Assembly (NCBI RefSeq): GCF_010993985.1
Contig: NZ_WINH01000003.1
Span: 124,001 to 188,000 of the forward strand
Direction of reading: 5' to 3'
DNA: 64,000 nt
Source: Paraferrimonas sp. SM1919
GTDB lineage: Bacteria; Pseudomonadota; Gammaproteobacteria; Enterobacterales; Shewanellaceae
The translations under genes and the position numbers were made by a program. The notes beneath the pieces were generated by a model. It did not search any database. It was given only the letters and a program-made list of their open reading frames with translations, and was not told where the DNA came from. Positions within the stretch are counted from its first letter, which is position 1; each line of letters opens with the position of its first letter. Shown piece by piece: positions 11,088 through 19,034 of the stretch.

Positions 11088-12041
11088 TTACTCAACTACA
11101 GCTATAAGCTTACCCAGATTCTGATTATTTGCCATTATAGAATGCAGTTTTTCTAGCTGTTGCCATGATTCGCTTTGGTATACCGGCACAATAATTTGCT
11201 TACTCGCAATTCGCTCACCAAAACCTTGCCACAGGCCGCTAAGTAACTGCTGCTTATACTCTATGCTTCTATCCCTTAGGGTGCTGGCTTGCCAGGTAAT
11301 GCGTTTACCTAATAGCTTGGCCTGATCGATAGTGGCCATGCGTCCCCCCATCATAGCTAATTGAATAATGACGCCACCTTTAGCCATAACCGATAGGTTT
11401 TTATCTATATACTCACCACCGATAGGATCCACCACCACATCAATAGCCACTCCTTTTAGCTCGGTTTTATAGTCTTGTTCTTTATAGTTAATGCACTTAT
11501 CTGCCGCTAACTTTTGGCAGTATGCAGCCTTATCTTCACTACCCACAGTGGTAAATACTTCACAGCCAGAGTGCTTGGCTAATTGAATGGCGGCACTGCC
11601 GACACCACTGGCTCCAGCATGGATAAGCACTTTCATGCCCGCAGTTAACTTGCCAATTTCAAATAGGGCTTGGTAAGCAGTGGTAAACACTTCACAAAAG
11701 CCTGCGGCCTCGATATTTGATAGAGATTCAGGGACTTTCAATGCCAAACGATGATCGCAAATAATCTCTGATGAATAACCATCACTGGCCAGTAACACCA
11801 TTACCCTATCACCCACTTTTAGAGCAGCAGCATTATTCACTTCAATCACTTCCCCCATGGCCTCTAATCCAGGAACATGGCTGGCGCCAGCCGGCGGCGG
11901 GTAATGGCCCTTTCGCTGTAGTAAGTCGGCGCGGTTAATGCCAAAGGCACCCACCTTAACTCTAATTTGTCCCACTTCCAGTGGTTGTGATGATGCTTGC
12001 TTAAATACTATCTCACCCTCAATAAATTCAATGTATTGCAT
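11088..12041 (-). CDS. NAD(P)H quinone oxidoreductase, PIG3/zinc-free MDR type
   Basis: A 317-residue medium-chain dehydrogenase/reductase. The N-terminal GroES-like domain contains NRADLLQRKGHYPPP and VPGLEAMGEV, the hallmark of the TP53I3/PIG3-like quinone oxidoreductases. The cofactor fold follows with AGASGVGSAAIQLAK near residue 143. No zinc-ligand Cys cluster is present, as expected for this branch. NADPH-dependent reduction of quinones or enones is the family role. It is monocistronic, about 100 bp beyond the MFS gene and separated from it by a terminator. Related MDR proteins occur at 21.0 and 54.9 kb. Confidence 0.9.
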   Translation of the reverse strand: MQYIEFIEGEIVFKQASSQPLEVGQIRVKVGAFGINRADLLQRKGHYPPPAGASHVPGLEAMGEVIEVNNAAALKVGDRVMVLLASDGYSSEIICDHRLALKVPESLSNIEAAGFCEVFTTAYQALFEIGKLTAGMKVLIHAGASGVGSAAIQLAKHSGCEVFTTVGSEDKAAYCQKLAADKCINYKEQDYKTELKGVAIDVVVDPIGGEYIDKNLSVMAKGGVIIQLAMMGGRMATIDQAKLLGKRITWQASTLRDRSIEYKQQLLSGLWQGFGERIASKQIIVPVYQSESWQQLEKLHSIMANNQNLGKLIAVVE

Positions 12042-12091
12042 GGTTTTACCTATGTCATTGCGTTACTCTTGATGATTGTAAGGGGCTTTAG

Positions 12092-12123
12092 GCAAAAAAA
12101 AAGGGCGAATATCAATCCGCCCT
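12092..12123 (-). terminator. Rho-independent terminator after MFS gene
   Basis: On the minus strand AGGGCG pairs with CGCCCT (12118-12123 with 12102-12107), followed by nine T residues (complement of 12093-12101). It ends the MFS transcript. Confidence 0.9.
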
Positions 12124-12144
12124 AATTATCAAAATAATGAACCG

Positions 12145-13326
12145 TTACTTTTTCAATCTTAGCAAGGTAATGATAGCTAGGATTAGCGCCGCACCACTGG
12201 TGAGGCCGACATAGGCAAACATGCTGCTCAGTGATACAAACTCACCCACTAGGCCACCACTGAAGGTACCAAAGGCATACCCCCCGGCAATGGCGAATAA
12301 TAAGAAGCCCTGAGTGGTCGCAGGGTTCATTGAGGTTGCTTTAACCACAATGGCTGGTTTAACCATATCCACCATAGACAAGCATTGCATAAATAAAAGA
12401 TGCAGCACTAATGGAATAAACACGGCAACGCCATCAAGTTGAGCAAGAGTAAATAGAATAAAGCCTACTAAGGTATAACCCGCTAAACCGAATAACCAAA
12501 CGCTGCCCTCACCCGCTTTTTGTAACCATTTACCCGCTACATTTAGAGTCACTAGCGATACAAAAGAAGTAATGGTCAGTACCCAAGTAGTCATGGATTT
12601 ATCAATGCCAAATACTGACTCAAACAACGCAGGGCCTTGAGCCACCTGGTTAGCGCTGCCCACCATAGCTAAAAACACGGCAGCTAAAAAGCAGACAAAA
12701 GTGAGGCTAAATTTAGCTGGGGTTTGGCTTTGTTCATCAGACTCTGCTGTTGGTGCTTCTACTTGAATGCTTTTCGCCGTTTTAAAGTTATCCAGTAAAA
12801 TAATGGCTAGGGCCACTAAGGCCATTATTGCCATCGCATAAAACGAGCTTTGGTAATCCATTTTGATGGTTTGCGCCAAAATTAAGGAAGTAACAATGGC
12901 ACCAACGAAGATAGATTGATTCATGCGGGTCAAGCGTAAGCCCTGCTGCTGTTGATCAAGCCCTGTCGCCACAATAAACGTTGGATTAACGGTAAGCAGC
13001 ATAATAGAGGCACTGCCTAATAATGCCGTTGCCAAAAATATAAGGGGTAATGAGCTGGTATTAGCCAAAATCAACATGGAAGCTGCATAAGCCAGCATCG
13101 CAAACACCTGGGCATGGGCGTGCAGACGAAACTTATCAATCACACTGCCAAACAAAGGTGCGGCTAATCCTGTGATCCCTACCATGGCTAAGGCTGCACC
13201 ACTTTCACTGATTGAGCCTGTCACTTCGGTAATGTAACCTGGGATTAATAGCGGTAACGCAATCATTTGCATACCGCCAAACGTAAACGCCGAAAAATAC
13301 CAAAAACTTAAGCCTTGTTTATTCAT
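12145..13326 (-). CDS. Major facilitator superfamily transporter
   Basis: A 393-residue integral membrane protein with about 12 hydrophobic segments and a cytoplasmic loop near residue 190-210 rich in Glu/Ser/Gln between the two six-helix halves. The loop after TM2 has the degenerate MFS motif A region GSVIDKFRLHAHA. Set-up as a drug/metabolite exporter or facilitator is typical; the substrate is not predictable. An AGGA Shine-Dalgarno precedes the ATG. It ends in a strong hairpin terminator and is divergent from the small orphan gene at 13.5 kb. Confidence 0.88.
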   Translation of the reverse strand: MNKQGLSFWYFSAFTFGGMQMIALPLLIPGYITEVTGSISESGAALAMVGITGLAAPLFGSVIDKFRLHAHAQVFAMLAYAASMLILANTSSLPLIFLATALLGSASIMLLTVNPTFIVATGLDQQQQGLRLTRMNQSIFVGAIVTSLILAQTIKMDYQSSFYAMAIMALVALAIILLDNFKTAKSIQVEAPTAESDEQSQTPAKFSLTFVCFLAAVFLAMVGSANQVAQGPALFESVFGIDKSMTTWVLTITSFVSLVTLNVAGKWLQKAGEGSVWLFGLAGYTLVGFILFTLAQLDGVAVFIPLVLHLLFMQCLSMVDMVKPAIVVKATSMNPATTQGFLLFAIAGGYAFGTFSGGLVGEFVSLSSMFAYVGLTSGAALILAIITLLRLKK

Positions 13327-13536
13327 GGATCCTCACCGATAAATTTCAAACATCTTTAAAGCGTTGTTGCTAATAACAATAGTACAAAAACATTCTCAAA
13401 TGTAACTGACAATGGTTAATGTTGTATAAAAATGAGACACTTGACACGTTTATGTATTTTTATAATTGATTTGTTGTCCACCTCAAGCTATATGTAAGTG
13501 AGAATTATTATTAATTAGATTTGAGTGAACATATAC

Positions 13537-13917
13537 ATGCGATTTTGTAAATTAAGCCGTCAACAAATCGCTGCCAACATGGATGAGTTAACGCAGCTAG
13601 TTGCCCAACCCGAGTTTATTTGCCAAACCTGCGCAAGGGTAGCCAATACCAAATCAAACCTTTGCAAAGGCAAAGCATTTGTCAGTCAGATCATTCAAGA
13701 AAATTCGATTGTTGCTGTTGAGGGTTCCGCTAAAACTGATAACGTAGAGACAAACGGCGTCTCTAAAAAATCCAAAAAACTTGCTAAAAAAGAAAGTAAG
13801 TTATTAAAAAAGCAGCTTAAATTACAAAAAAAGCTGAACAAAATAACGATGGAAAAAGACATGTTAGGCAGCCGCTTTGAACAACTAAAATCCATTGACG
13901 TACAAGCACTGCATTAA
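13537..13917 (+). CDS. Uncharacterised small protein with Cys motif and Lys-rich helix
   Basis: Not a family I can name. The first 50 residues hold Cys residues in the pattern FCKL…CQTC…LCKG, which could bind a metal. The second half, from about residue 75, is a very basic predicted coiled coil (many KK pairs, SKLLKKQLKLQKKLNK). I start at the ATG at 13537 (126 residues) rather than the GTG four codons earlier, because the weak purine-rich GAG lies upstream of the ATG only. No signal peptide. It is alone on its strand, divergent from the MFS gene and followed by a weak hairpin at 13936-13957. Nucleic-acid or ribosome association would fit the charge, but this is a guess. Confidence 0.65.
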   Translation: MRFCKLSRQQIAANMDELTQLVAQPEFICQTCARVANTKSNLCKGKAFVSQIIQENSIVAVEGSAKTDNVETNGVSKKSKKLAKKESKLLKKQLKLQKKLNKITMEKDMLGSRFEQLKSIDVQALH

Positions 13918-14393
13918 AAATCACCTGAATATCAAAGCGGCAAAATAAGTTGCCGCTGGCTATTTCTATTTATCAGATATCGAACTAAATAGTTCCCGGT
14001 GTTGATGTACTGACCTGCAACATTAAGCCCACAGCCATTACTCTCCCCTTCGAATTAAGTGCTCACCAATCAAAATCTCACAGCATTCGTTTTTTTGGCT
14101 AAGGCATAATTACAAGCATTCGCCCCCTTAAGCCAACTGAAACGCAACCCAGCCTTAACAAGAGCTGTATAACCAACTGATAAACTTGATAAACCTCGAG
14201 TGTCCCCTTTACCTCTGGTGTTAATTTATTATTAAATAAGATGTTCTTTTATCTGTGTAAGCAGGATTTTTAGAAGATAATAGGGTCGTTTTTAGGTCAC
14301 TCCTTGTAAGCCGCCTAATTGGCGTATTCAGAATACTAACTGCTGCTAACTCTTCTTGAAAAAATTACACAATTAAGCCACCTAAGGAAAAAC
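13918..14393. other. 476-bp intergenic region
   Basis: It holds a 7-bp hairpin AGCGGCA/TGCCGCT (13936-13957), likely the end of the preceding gene, a perfect 13-bp palindrome GTATTCAGAATAC at 14324-14336 about 60 bp before the BNR_4 gene, and AAGGA (14383-14387) as its ribosome-binding site. No coding frame of note was seen. Confidence 0.5.
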
Positions 14394-16913
14394 GTGAAAA
14401 AAGTATTTTTAAGCATTGTCTGTTGGCTCACTTTGATGACTCACACATACGCCCAGACCCCCAGCCATTTATTTCAATACACCAGTTCCACAGCAGGTCA
14501 ACCTTCATTTGATGTAGTTGGTGACGATATCTATATTCTTTATACCGATGGCGACAGTCTTAAAGCTAGGATCTGCCACTACCATATGCAGACAGCGATA
14601 GGTCAATGTTCGAATGACCTTTTTGATACTCTTGCTCCAGATGACAACAGTCATAATCAATCTGCAATTGCAGTAGATGGTAATGGTTATATCCATGCTT
14701 GGGTCGGAATGCACAATCACAAAATGAAGTATTATCGTTCCAACTCACCTCACTCTTATACCAGTTTTACAGAAAGAAGCTCTAGCATGCCTTGGTATGA
14801 CCATACTGGCGTAGATGAGAAACGCTACACCTACCCCCATGCTGTGCATGCCTCAAACGGAGATGTATTCTTTATTGCTCGTCGAACTGCGTTGTTTTTA
14901 GATGGCAGTAATGTCCGAGAAAGCCAACGTAATGAAAAGCAAGATCTCTATCATTGGAATAATGAGACACAAACTTGGACAGCGGTTTACCTTAAAGGAA
15001 GTCTTGATAAAAATGCCTACATGAGCACCCTGCATGCAGATAAACAAGGAAACCTTCATATCGCAACGGCTTGGTCACAAAGACACAGTGGCGATAACAC
15101 TTTCCAACGAGGCACCTATGTTCGCTATAACATCAGTACGGACAAGTACTATAAAGCAGATGGTACCCAAGTGTCTCTACCTATTGATGTGGAAACCTCA
15201 AATGCGGATCATTTCTATCCATGGGAACAACCTTGGGGAGATGACATCAATGAAATTCAAACTCCCCTGCTAACCACCAATATCCAAGGTCAGCCAATCG
15301 TGGCTTACCCTAAAAACAACAATAATTACAGTAAAGACAACCCTCAATATGGGCTTAATATCGCTAGCTGGGATGGAAATGCTTGGCAAACGGTTAGTAA
15401 TATTACTGAAGTACGTAACCACGAGCGCCCCCCCATTTCTCGAGTAGGTAATTGGGTCAATACCTATTCAAGAGACTTTAATGATGCTTACGTTCTTTCC
15501 TCATCTGATCATGGATTCAGCTGGGGCAATCCCCAAGTACTAAGCTCAAGTTCTGAACCCTATGCCGCTTTACCCCATGATAGTGATACTGACTTATTTA
15601 TCAGTACCCGTCACTTATTCAAAGTTGATTATCAGGTAGACAGCAATCAAGCCCCCACAGTCATGATTGCCGAGCCGGCTAGCGCCATGAGCTACCCTTT
15701 CAATGTAGAAATTTCATTAATGGCTGAGGCTAATGATGAAGATGGCTACATTACTCAAGTGCAATTCTTTGCTAATGACACCTTGATTGGTACCGACTTA
15801 ACCGCTCCTTATGAAACGAGTTGGAACAATGCCCCACTTGGCAATCACCTCATCACTGCGGTAGCGACAGATAACCAAGGACTCACCACACGTTCTACAA
15901 CCGTTAATATCAGTGTTGTCGATGATAACCCGCCGCCTACATCCGATTGGATAATATTGGCACGGGAAGACTTTGAATCTGGGCTGGGATTATACACTGA
16001 CGGAGGTAGTGATGTTAGCCTTTATAAAGGTGGGAACTTTGCCTACAGCGGCAACAATGCAGTCAATATTCAGGATAACTCTGGCGCAAACTCTACGGTA
16101 ACCCTGACCAACAGTATCGATGTAAGCAGTTATAGCGAAGTTAAAATTGACTTTGCTTACTATGCAAAGAGCATGGATAACTCTAATGAAGACTTTTTCT
16201 TAGAGTTTTATGATGGTTCTAGTTGGCAGCGTATTGGGACTTGGGCTTATAGTATCGACTTTGACAATGATCAGTTCTTTAGCGAATCAGTCACCATTTC
16301 TGGTGCTGATTACCATTTACCCAACAACCTTCGCATCCGCTTTATTTGTGATGCCAGTGGTAATAGTGATGATGTTTTTATCGATGACATCATCATTTCA
16401 GCAAACAACGCTGGCACTGACAATGTTTCCTCTAACAATGTATCGATTAGTGCAATTGAAGATGCCTTTGTCCGCGATGGCATCTATGCCGACAATAACT
16501 ACAACACATCAGCGTTAGTCATCAAAGGCGATCCTGATTTGGATTGGACAAGGCAAGCGTTTTTAAAGTTCGATATTGCTAGCCTACCTGCAAACATTAC
16601 CCAAGCGACGTTAATATTAAATGTTGAATCTACAACTGCAATTAACCCAATAGCTGTGGCTATCCTAAATTCCCATTCATGGGATGAAAGCGACTTAACT
16701 TGGAATAATGCCCCTAATGCCGCTAGCCCAATCACCAACTACAGCATCAGCGAAATCGGCGTAATCAATATTGATATCACCTCTGCTGTACAAGCTGAAC
16801 TGGGAAGCACTTATATTGGTATTAAGCTTTATAATGACCAAAATACCGGTACGCTAACCAATATCAGCAGTGCTGAATCGGCTAACCCTCCAAGCTTGGT
16901 CGTGAGTTGGTAG
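14394..16913 (+). CDS. Secreted multidomain BNR_4 beta-propeller protein (possible polysaccharide lyase-like)
   Basis: An 839-residue exported protein. Signal peptide 1-20 (cleavage after THTYA). Residues about 25-415 form a BNR_4-type seven-blade propeller; the motif HNQSAIAVDGNGYIHAWVG (from H87) and the H101, H107 and H109 cluster are characteristic. Then come an Ig-like domain (about 420-510, DEDGYITQVQFFAND), a jelly-roll-like domain (about 520-670, ending DDVFIDDIIIS) and a C-terminal DNRLRE domain (about 680-839). The BNR_4 fold is used by ulvan lyases of families PL24 and PL25, and the paired His residues fit a lyase site, but substrate and activity are inferred only. The start (GTG in AAACGTGAAA) follows AAGGA at a normal distance. 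It is paralogous to the gene at 19035. Confidence 0.85.
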   Translation: MKKVFLSIVCWLTLMTHTYAQTPSHLFQYTSSTAGQPSFDVVGDDIYILYTDGDSLKARICHYHMQTAIGQCSNDLFDTLAPDDNSHNQSAIAVDGNGYIHAWVGMHNHKMKYYRSNSPHSYTSFTERSSSMPWYDHTGVDEKRYTYPHAVHASNGDVFFIARRTALFLDGSNVRESQRNEKQDLYHWNNETQTWTAVYLKGSLDKNAYMSTLHADKQGNLHIATAWSQRHSGDNTFQRGTYVRYNISTDKYYKADGTQVSLPIDVETSNADHFYPWEQPWGDDINEIQTPLLTTNIQGQPIVAYPKNNNNYSKDNPQYGLNIASWDGNAWQTVSNITEVRNHERPPISRVGNWVNTYSRDFNDAYVLSSSDHGFSWGNPQVLSSSSEPYAALPHDSDTDLFISTRHLFKVDYQVDSNQAPTVMIAEPASAMSYPFNVEISLMAEANDEDGYITQVQFFANDTLIGTDLTAPYETSWNNAPLGNHLITAVATDNQGLTTRSTTVNISVVDDNPPPTSDWIILAREDFESGLGLYTDGGSDVSLYKGGNFAYSGNNAVNIQDNSGANSTVTLTNSIDVSSYSEVKIDFAYYAKSMDNSNEDFFLEFYDGSSWQRIGTWAYSIDFDNDQFFSESVTISGADYHLPNNLRIRFICDASGNSDDVFIDDIIISANNAGTDNVSSNNVSISAIEDAFVRDGIYADNNYNTSALVIKGDPDLDWTRQAFLKFDIASLPANITQATLILNVESTTAINPIAVAILNSHSWDESDLTWNNAPNAASPITNYSISEIGVINIDITSAVQAELGSTYIGIKLYNDQNTGTLTNISSAESANPPSLVVSW

Positions 16914-16951
16914 TTTACCAGCCGACAAATTTAGTTTAATGAAACTTTGCA

Positions 16952-16978
16952 AAGCCTGTATTTACAGGCTTTTTTTAT
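16952..16978 (+). terminator. Rho-independent terminator after first BNR_4 gene
   Basis: AAGCCTGTA and TACAGGCTT form the stem, followed by a run of T residues (16970-16976). It lies 38 bp after the stop codon. Confidence 0.92.
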
Positions 16979-17170
16979 ATAAAACCACGATAAAAATTAC
17001 TTTGATAATATTTAAACTCAAAAAATCTGGCAAAATATTACCCTATAACTACATTTAATCTATCAAGTTTATTTCAACTTGAGCAATGAGCGACTCGGAA
17101 GTCTGTTGTCAACTGCAATAATATCGTGGAAGTAGAGTCCTTAACTATAATTACAACATAAGGATTTGAA

Positions 17171-18451
17171 ATGAAATTCAATCTAATACACATTGCAGCT
17201 AGTTCAATTTTAGCAGCTGCAATCTCCTCACCAACGCTGGCCGCCAATGGCTCTGTTGATGTCATCATTAAACTCAATACAGAACATGCTTCACAAAGCC
17301 ATGCTGCGAATAAAAGCCAAGCCGCACAACTGGCTCGTAGTCTAGGTATTGAACCAACTCATACCTATGGCAGTGCTTTATTTGGTTTTTCTGCCACTAT
17401 CCCTCAGGCCCGTATGCAATCTTTACAAAACCACCCTTTAGTGGATCATGTTGCTATTGATGTGGTTTATCAGCTGCCCAAAACCCAAGCTAGACCGGGT
17501 GGCGGTTCCCCTCAACCACAATCCATTCCTTGGGGCATTGCCCGTGTTGGTGCCGATGTCACCAGCAATGAAGGCGCCGGCATGCATGTCTATGTATTAG
17601 ATACTGGTGTGGATATCGACCATCCAGATATTGCCGCTAACCTAGGCAACGGTTTTGCGCCACAAACCTGTAAAGGTGGCAGCTGCCTAGAAGCTTGGGA
17701 TGATGATCACGGCCATGGTACCCATGTGGCAGGCACCATTGCCGCGCTGGATAACGACATTGATGTTGTCGGGGTGGCGTCACAGGTAACCATACACCCA
17801 ATTAAGATTTGTACTAAGGCGGGTTCTTGTGCGTCTTCTGGCACCATCGCCGGGCTAGATTGGATGGTTAACGAAGTGCAAACCCGTGGCGAACCAGCAG
17901 TTGCCAATTTAAGTATTGGCGGCTCAGGCTCGGTAACCGGTACTTGTACCGATTCAGGGTTTAGTGGTACCGATTCTTACCATGAAGCTTACTGCAACGC
18001 TAAAAATGCAGGAGTAGTAATTGTAGTGGCTGCAGGTAACAGCAGTGCCGACGCGCAAAACTACACCCCTGCTGGGTTTGAAGATTCAGTGATCAGTGTC
18101 AGCTCCGCCCGCGAAGGTGACGACTGGAATGGCTTTTCTAACTGGGGCAATAATAGCGCCAGCTGGACCAGCAACAACTCAGCCCCTGTTGCCATTGCAG
18201 CGCCTGGTGGTAGCGTATTGTCGTTAAATTACGGTGGCGGGACTAGCACTAAAAGCGGTACTTCTATGGCATCTCCCCACGGTGCAGGTGCAGCGGCCCT
18301 TTATATGGCCACAAATCCACAAGCGCTAGATGCCAGTGCTTTTCATAATGTGCGTGCGGCATTGCTCAATGCCGCCGAAAGCACTGATAGCTGGAACAAT
18401 ACCAGTGGCTATCCCCACGATGAAGACTTCCTCGATGTGAGAGGCTTCTAA
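17171..18451 (+). CDS. Secreted subtilisin-like serine protease (S8)
   Basis: A 426-residue secreted protease. Signal peptide about 1-24 (SPTLA), an I9-type propeptide (about 27-100) and the S8 catalytic domain. The triad is D144 (VLDTG), H182 (HGTHVAGT) and S365 (GTSMASP), with N290 as oxyanion-hole Asn (AAGN). Cys pairs (C167/C172, C214/C220, C259/C275) suggest disulfides. There is no C-terminal P/proprotein domain, so it is a compact extracellular endoprotease. It sits between the two BNR_4 paralogues on the same strand with its own RBS (AAGGAT). Likely job: release of amino acids from, or access to, matrix material around the polysaccharide that the BNR_4 proteins bind. Confidence 0.95.
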   Translation: MKFNLIHIAASSILAAAISSPTLAANGSVDVIIKLNTEHASQSHAANKSQAAQLARSLGIEPTHTYGSALFGFSATIPQARMQSLQNHPLVDHVAIDVVYQLPKTQARPGGGSPQPQSIPWGIARVGADVTSNEGAGMHVYVLDTGVDIDHPDIAANLGNGFAPQTCKGGSCLEAWDDDHGHGTHVAGTIAALDNDIDVVGVASQVTIHPIKICTKAGSCASSGTIAGLDWMVNEVQTRGEPAVANLSIGGSGSVTGTCTDSGFSGTDSYHEAYCNAKNAGVVIVVAAGNSSADAQNYTPAGFEDSVISVSSAREGDDWNGFSNWGNNSASWTSNNSAPVAIAAPGGSVLSLNYGGGTSTKSGTSMASPHGAGAAALYMATNPQALDASAFHNVRAALLNAAESTDSWNNTSGYPHDEDFLDVRGF

Positions 18452-18457
18452 GTTAAA

Positions 18458-18485
18458 GGATAGCCAAGTTGGCACTTGGCTATCC
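18458..18485 (+). terminator. Hairpin after S8 protease
   Basis: A 12-bp perfect stem GGATAGCCAAGT/ACTTGGCTATCC with a 4-nt loop, 6 bp after the stop, followed only by TATTT. Strong stem, weak T tract; it may also protect the mRNA end. Confidence 0.65.
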
Positions 18486-18720
18486 TATTTCCACTGCCAG
18501 TATACTTTTTCAGGAGATAAATTCGTCTTCAATACGCTTAAGCTTTCAAACAATAACTTACCCCAGTAAATGTCATCGGCATTAGTTAACATTGCACCAC
18601 CGTCATATGCATTAATAATCTTGCTCGTTACCCTTACAAAATATTCTGTTCAAGCGCTGGTCCAACCGCCCTAATGTCCCCTACATGTCTCCATGTTTAT
18701 AATAGCTGTAGATTTAGCAA
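18485..18720 (-). pseudogene. Decayed gene remnant (unidentified C-terminal fragment)
   Basis: On the minus strand, 54 codons are open from just inside a TGA at 18650-18652 down to a TAG at 18485-18487, with coding-like composition (YFVRVTSKIINAYDGG… ending YWQWK). Immediately upstream, a different frame reads TWRHVGDIRAVGPALEQ, so a single frameshift near 18648 would join the two; a TAA near 18703 interrupts further back. The pattern of plausible protein broken by a shift and stops suggests a dying gene. I do not recognise the family. The antisense hairpin beside it belongs to the protease gene. Confidence 0.4.
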
Positions 18721-19034
18721 TAGCGTATTAGTGGAAGGTAGTGTTAGGGAACATTTAAACGTTATCCATCGCTAAAAAATAGACACCGAAATTCCAACAC
18801 CTTTAATGCTGTTCTGTTAAATATTAAACATTAAATTTCCTTGGCCATATGCTTTGGGCAATCTTTTGTAACGGTTAAATTCTAAATACCTGATGATCCA
18901 ACCAAGTTCACATCAGAAACAAAATAACCATTATTGGTGATTTTGATGGATTATATTGCATACTAGTTCTGTTCGCTATGGATAGGAACAAAGACATACC
19001 AGGACGGTAATTCATATACTAGGAATTGACAACC

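Larger units (their letters stand above)
18452..19034. other. 583-bp intergenic region with a hairpin and gene debris
   Basis: It starts with a perfect 12-bp hairpin (18458-18469 with 18474-18485, loop TGGC) after the protease. The next 240 bp carry a broken minus-strand coding remnant (see the pseudogene entry). From about 18730 to 19020 it looks like promoter/leader DNA of the second BNR_4 gene; no further coding frame was seen. Confidence 0.5.

Noticed and set aside
13496..13520. Fur-box-like run (GAGAATTATTATTAATTAG) before the orphan gene
   Set aside because: It agrees with the 19-bp Fur consensus at only about 11-12 positions in AT-rich DNA, and the gene has no iron-related feature.
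14324..14336. Palindrome GTATTCAGAATAC before the first BNR_4 gene
   Set aside because: It is a single perfect 13-bp palindrome with no counterpart before the second BNR_4 gene, so there is no support for a shared operator.
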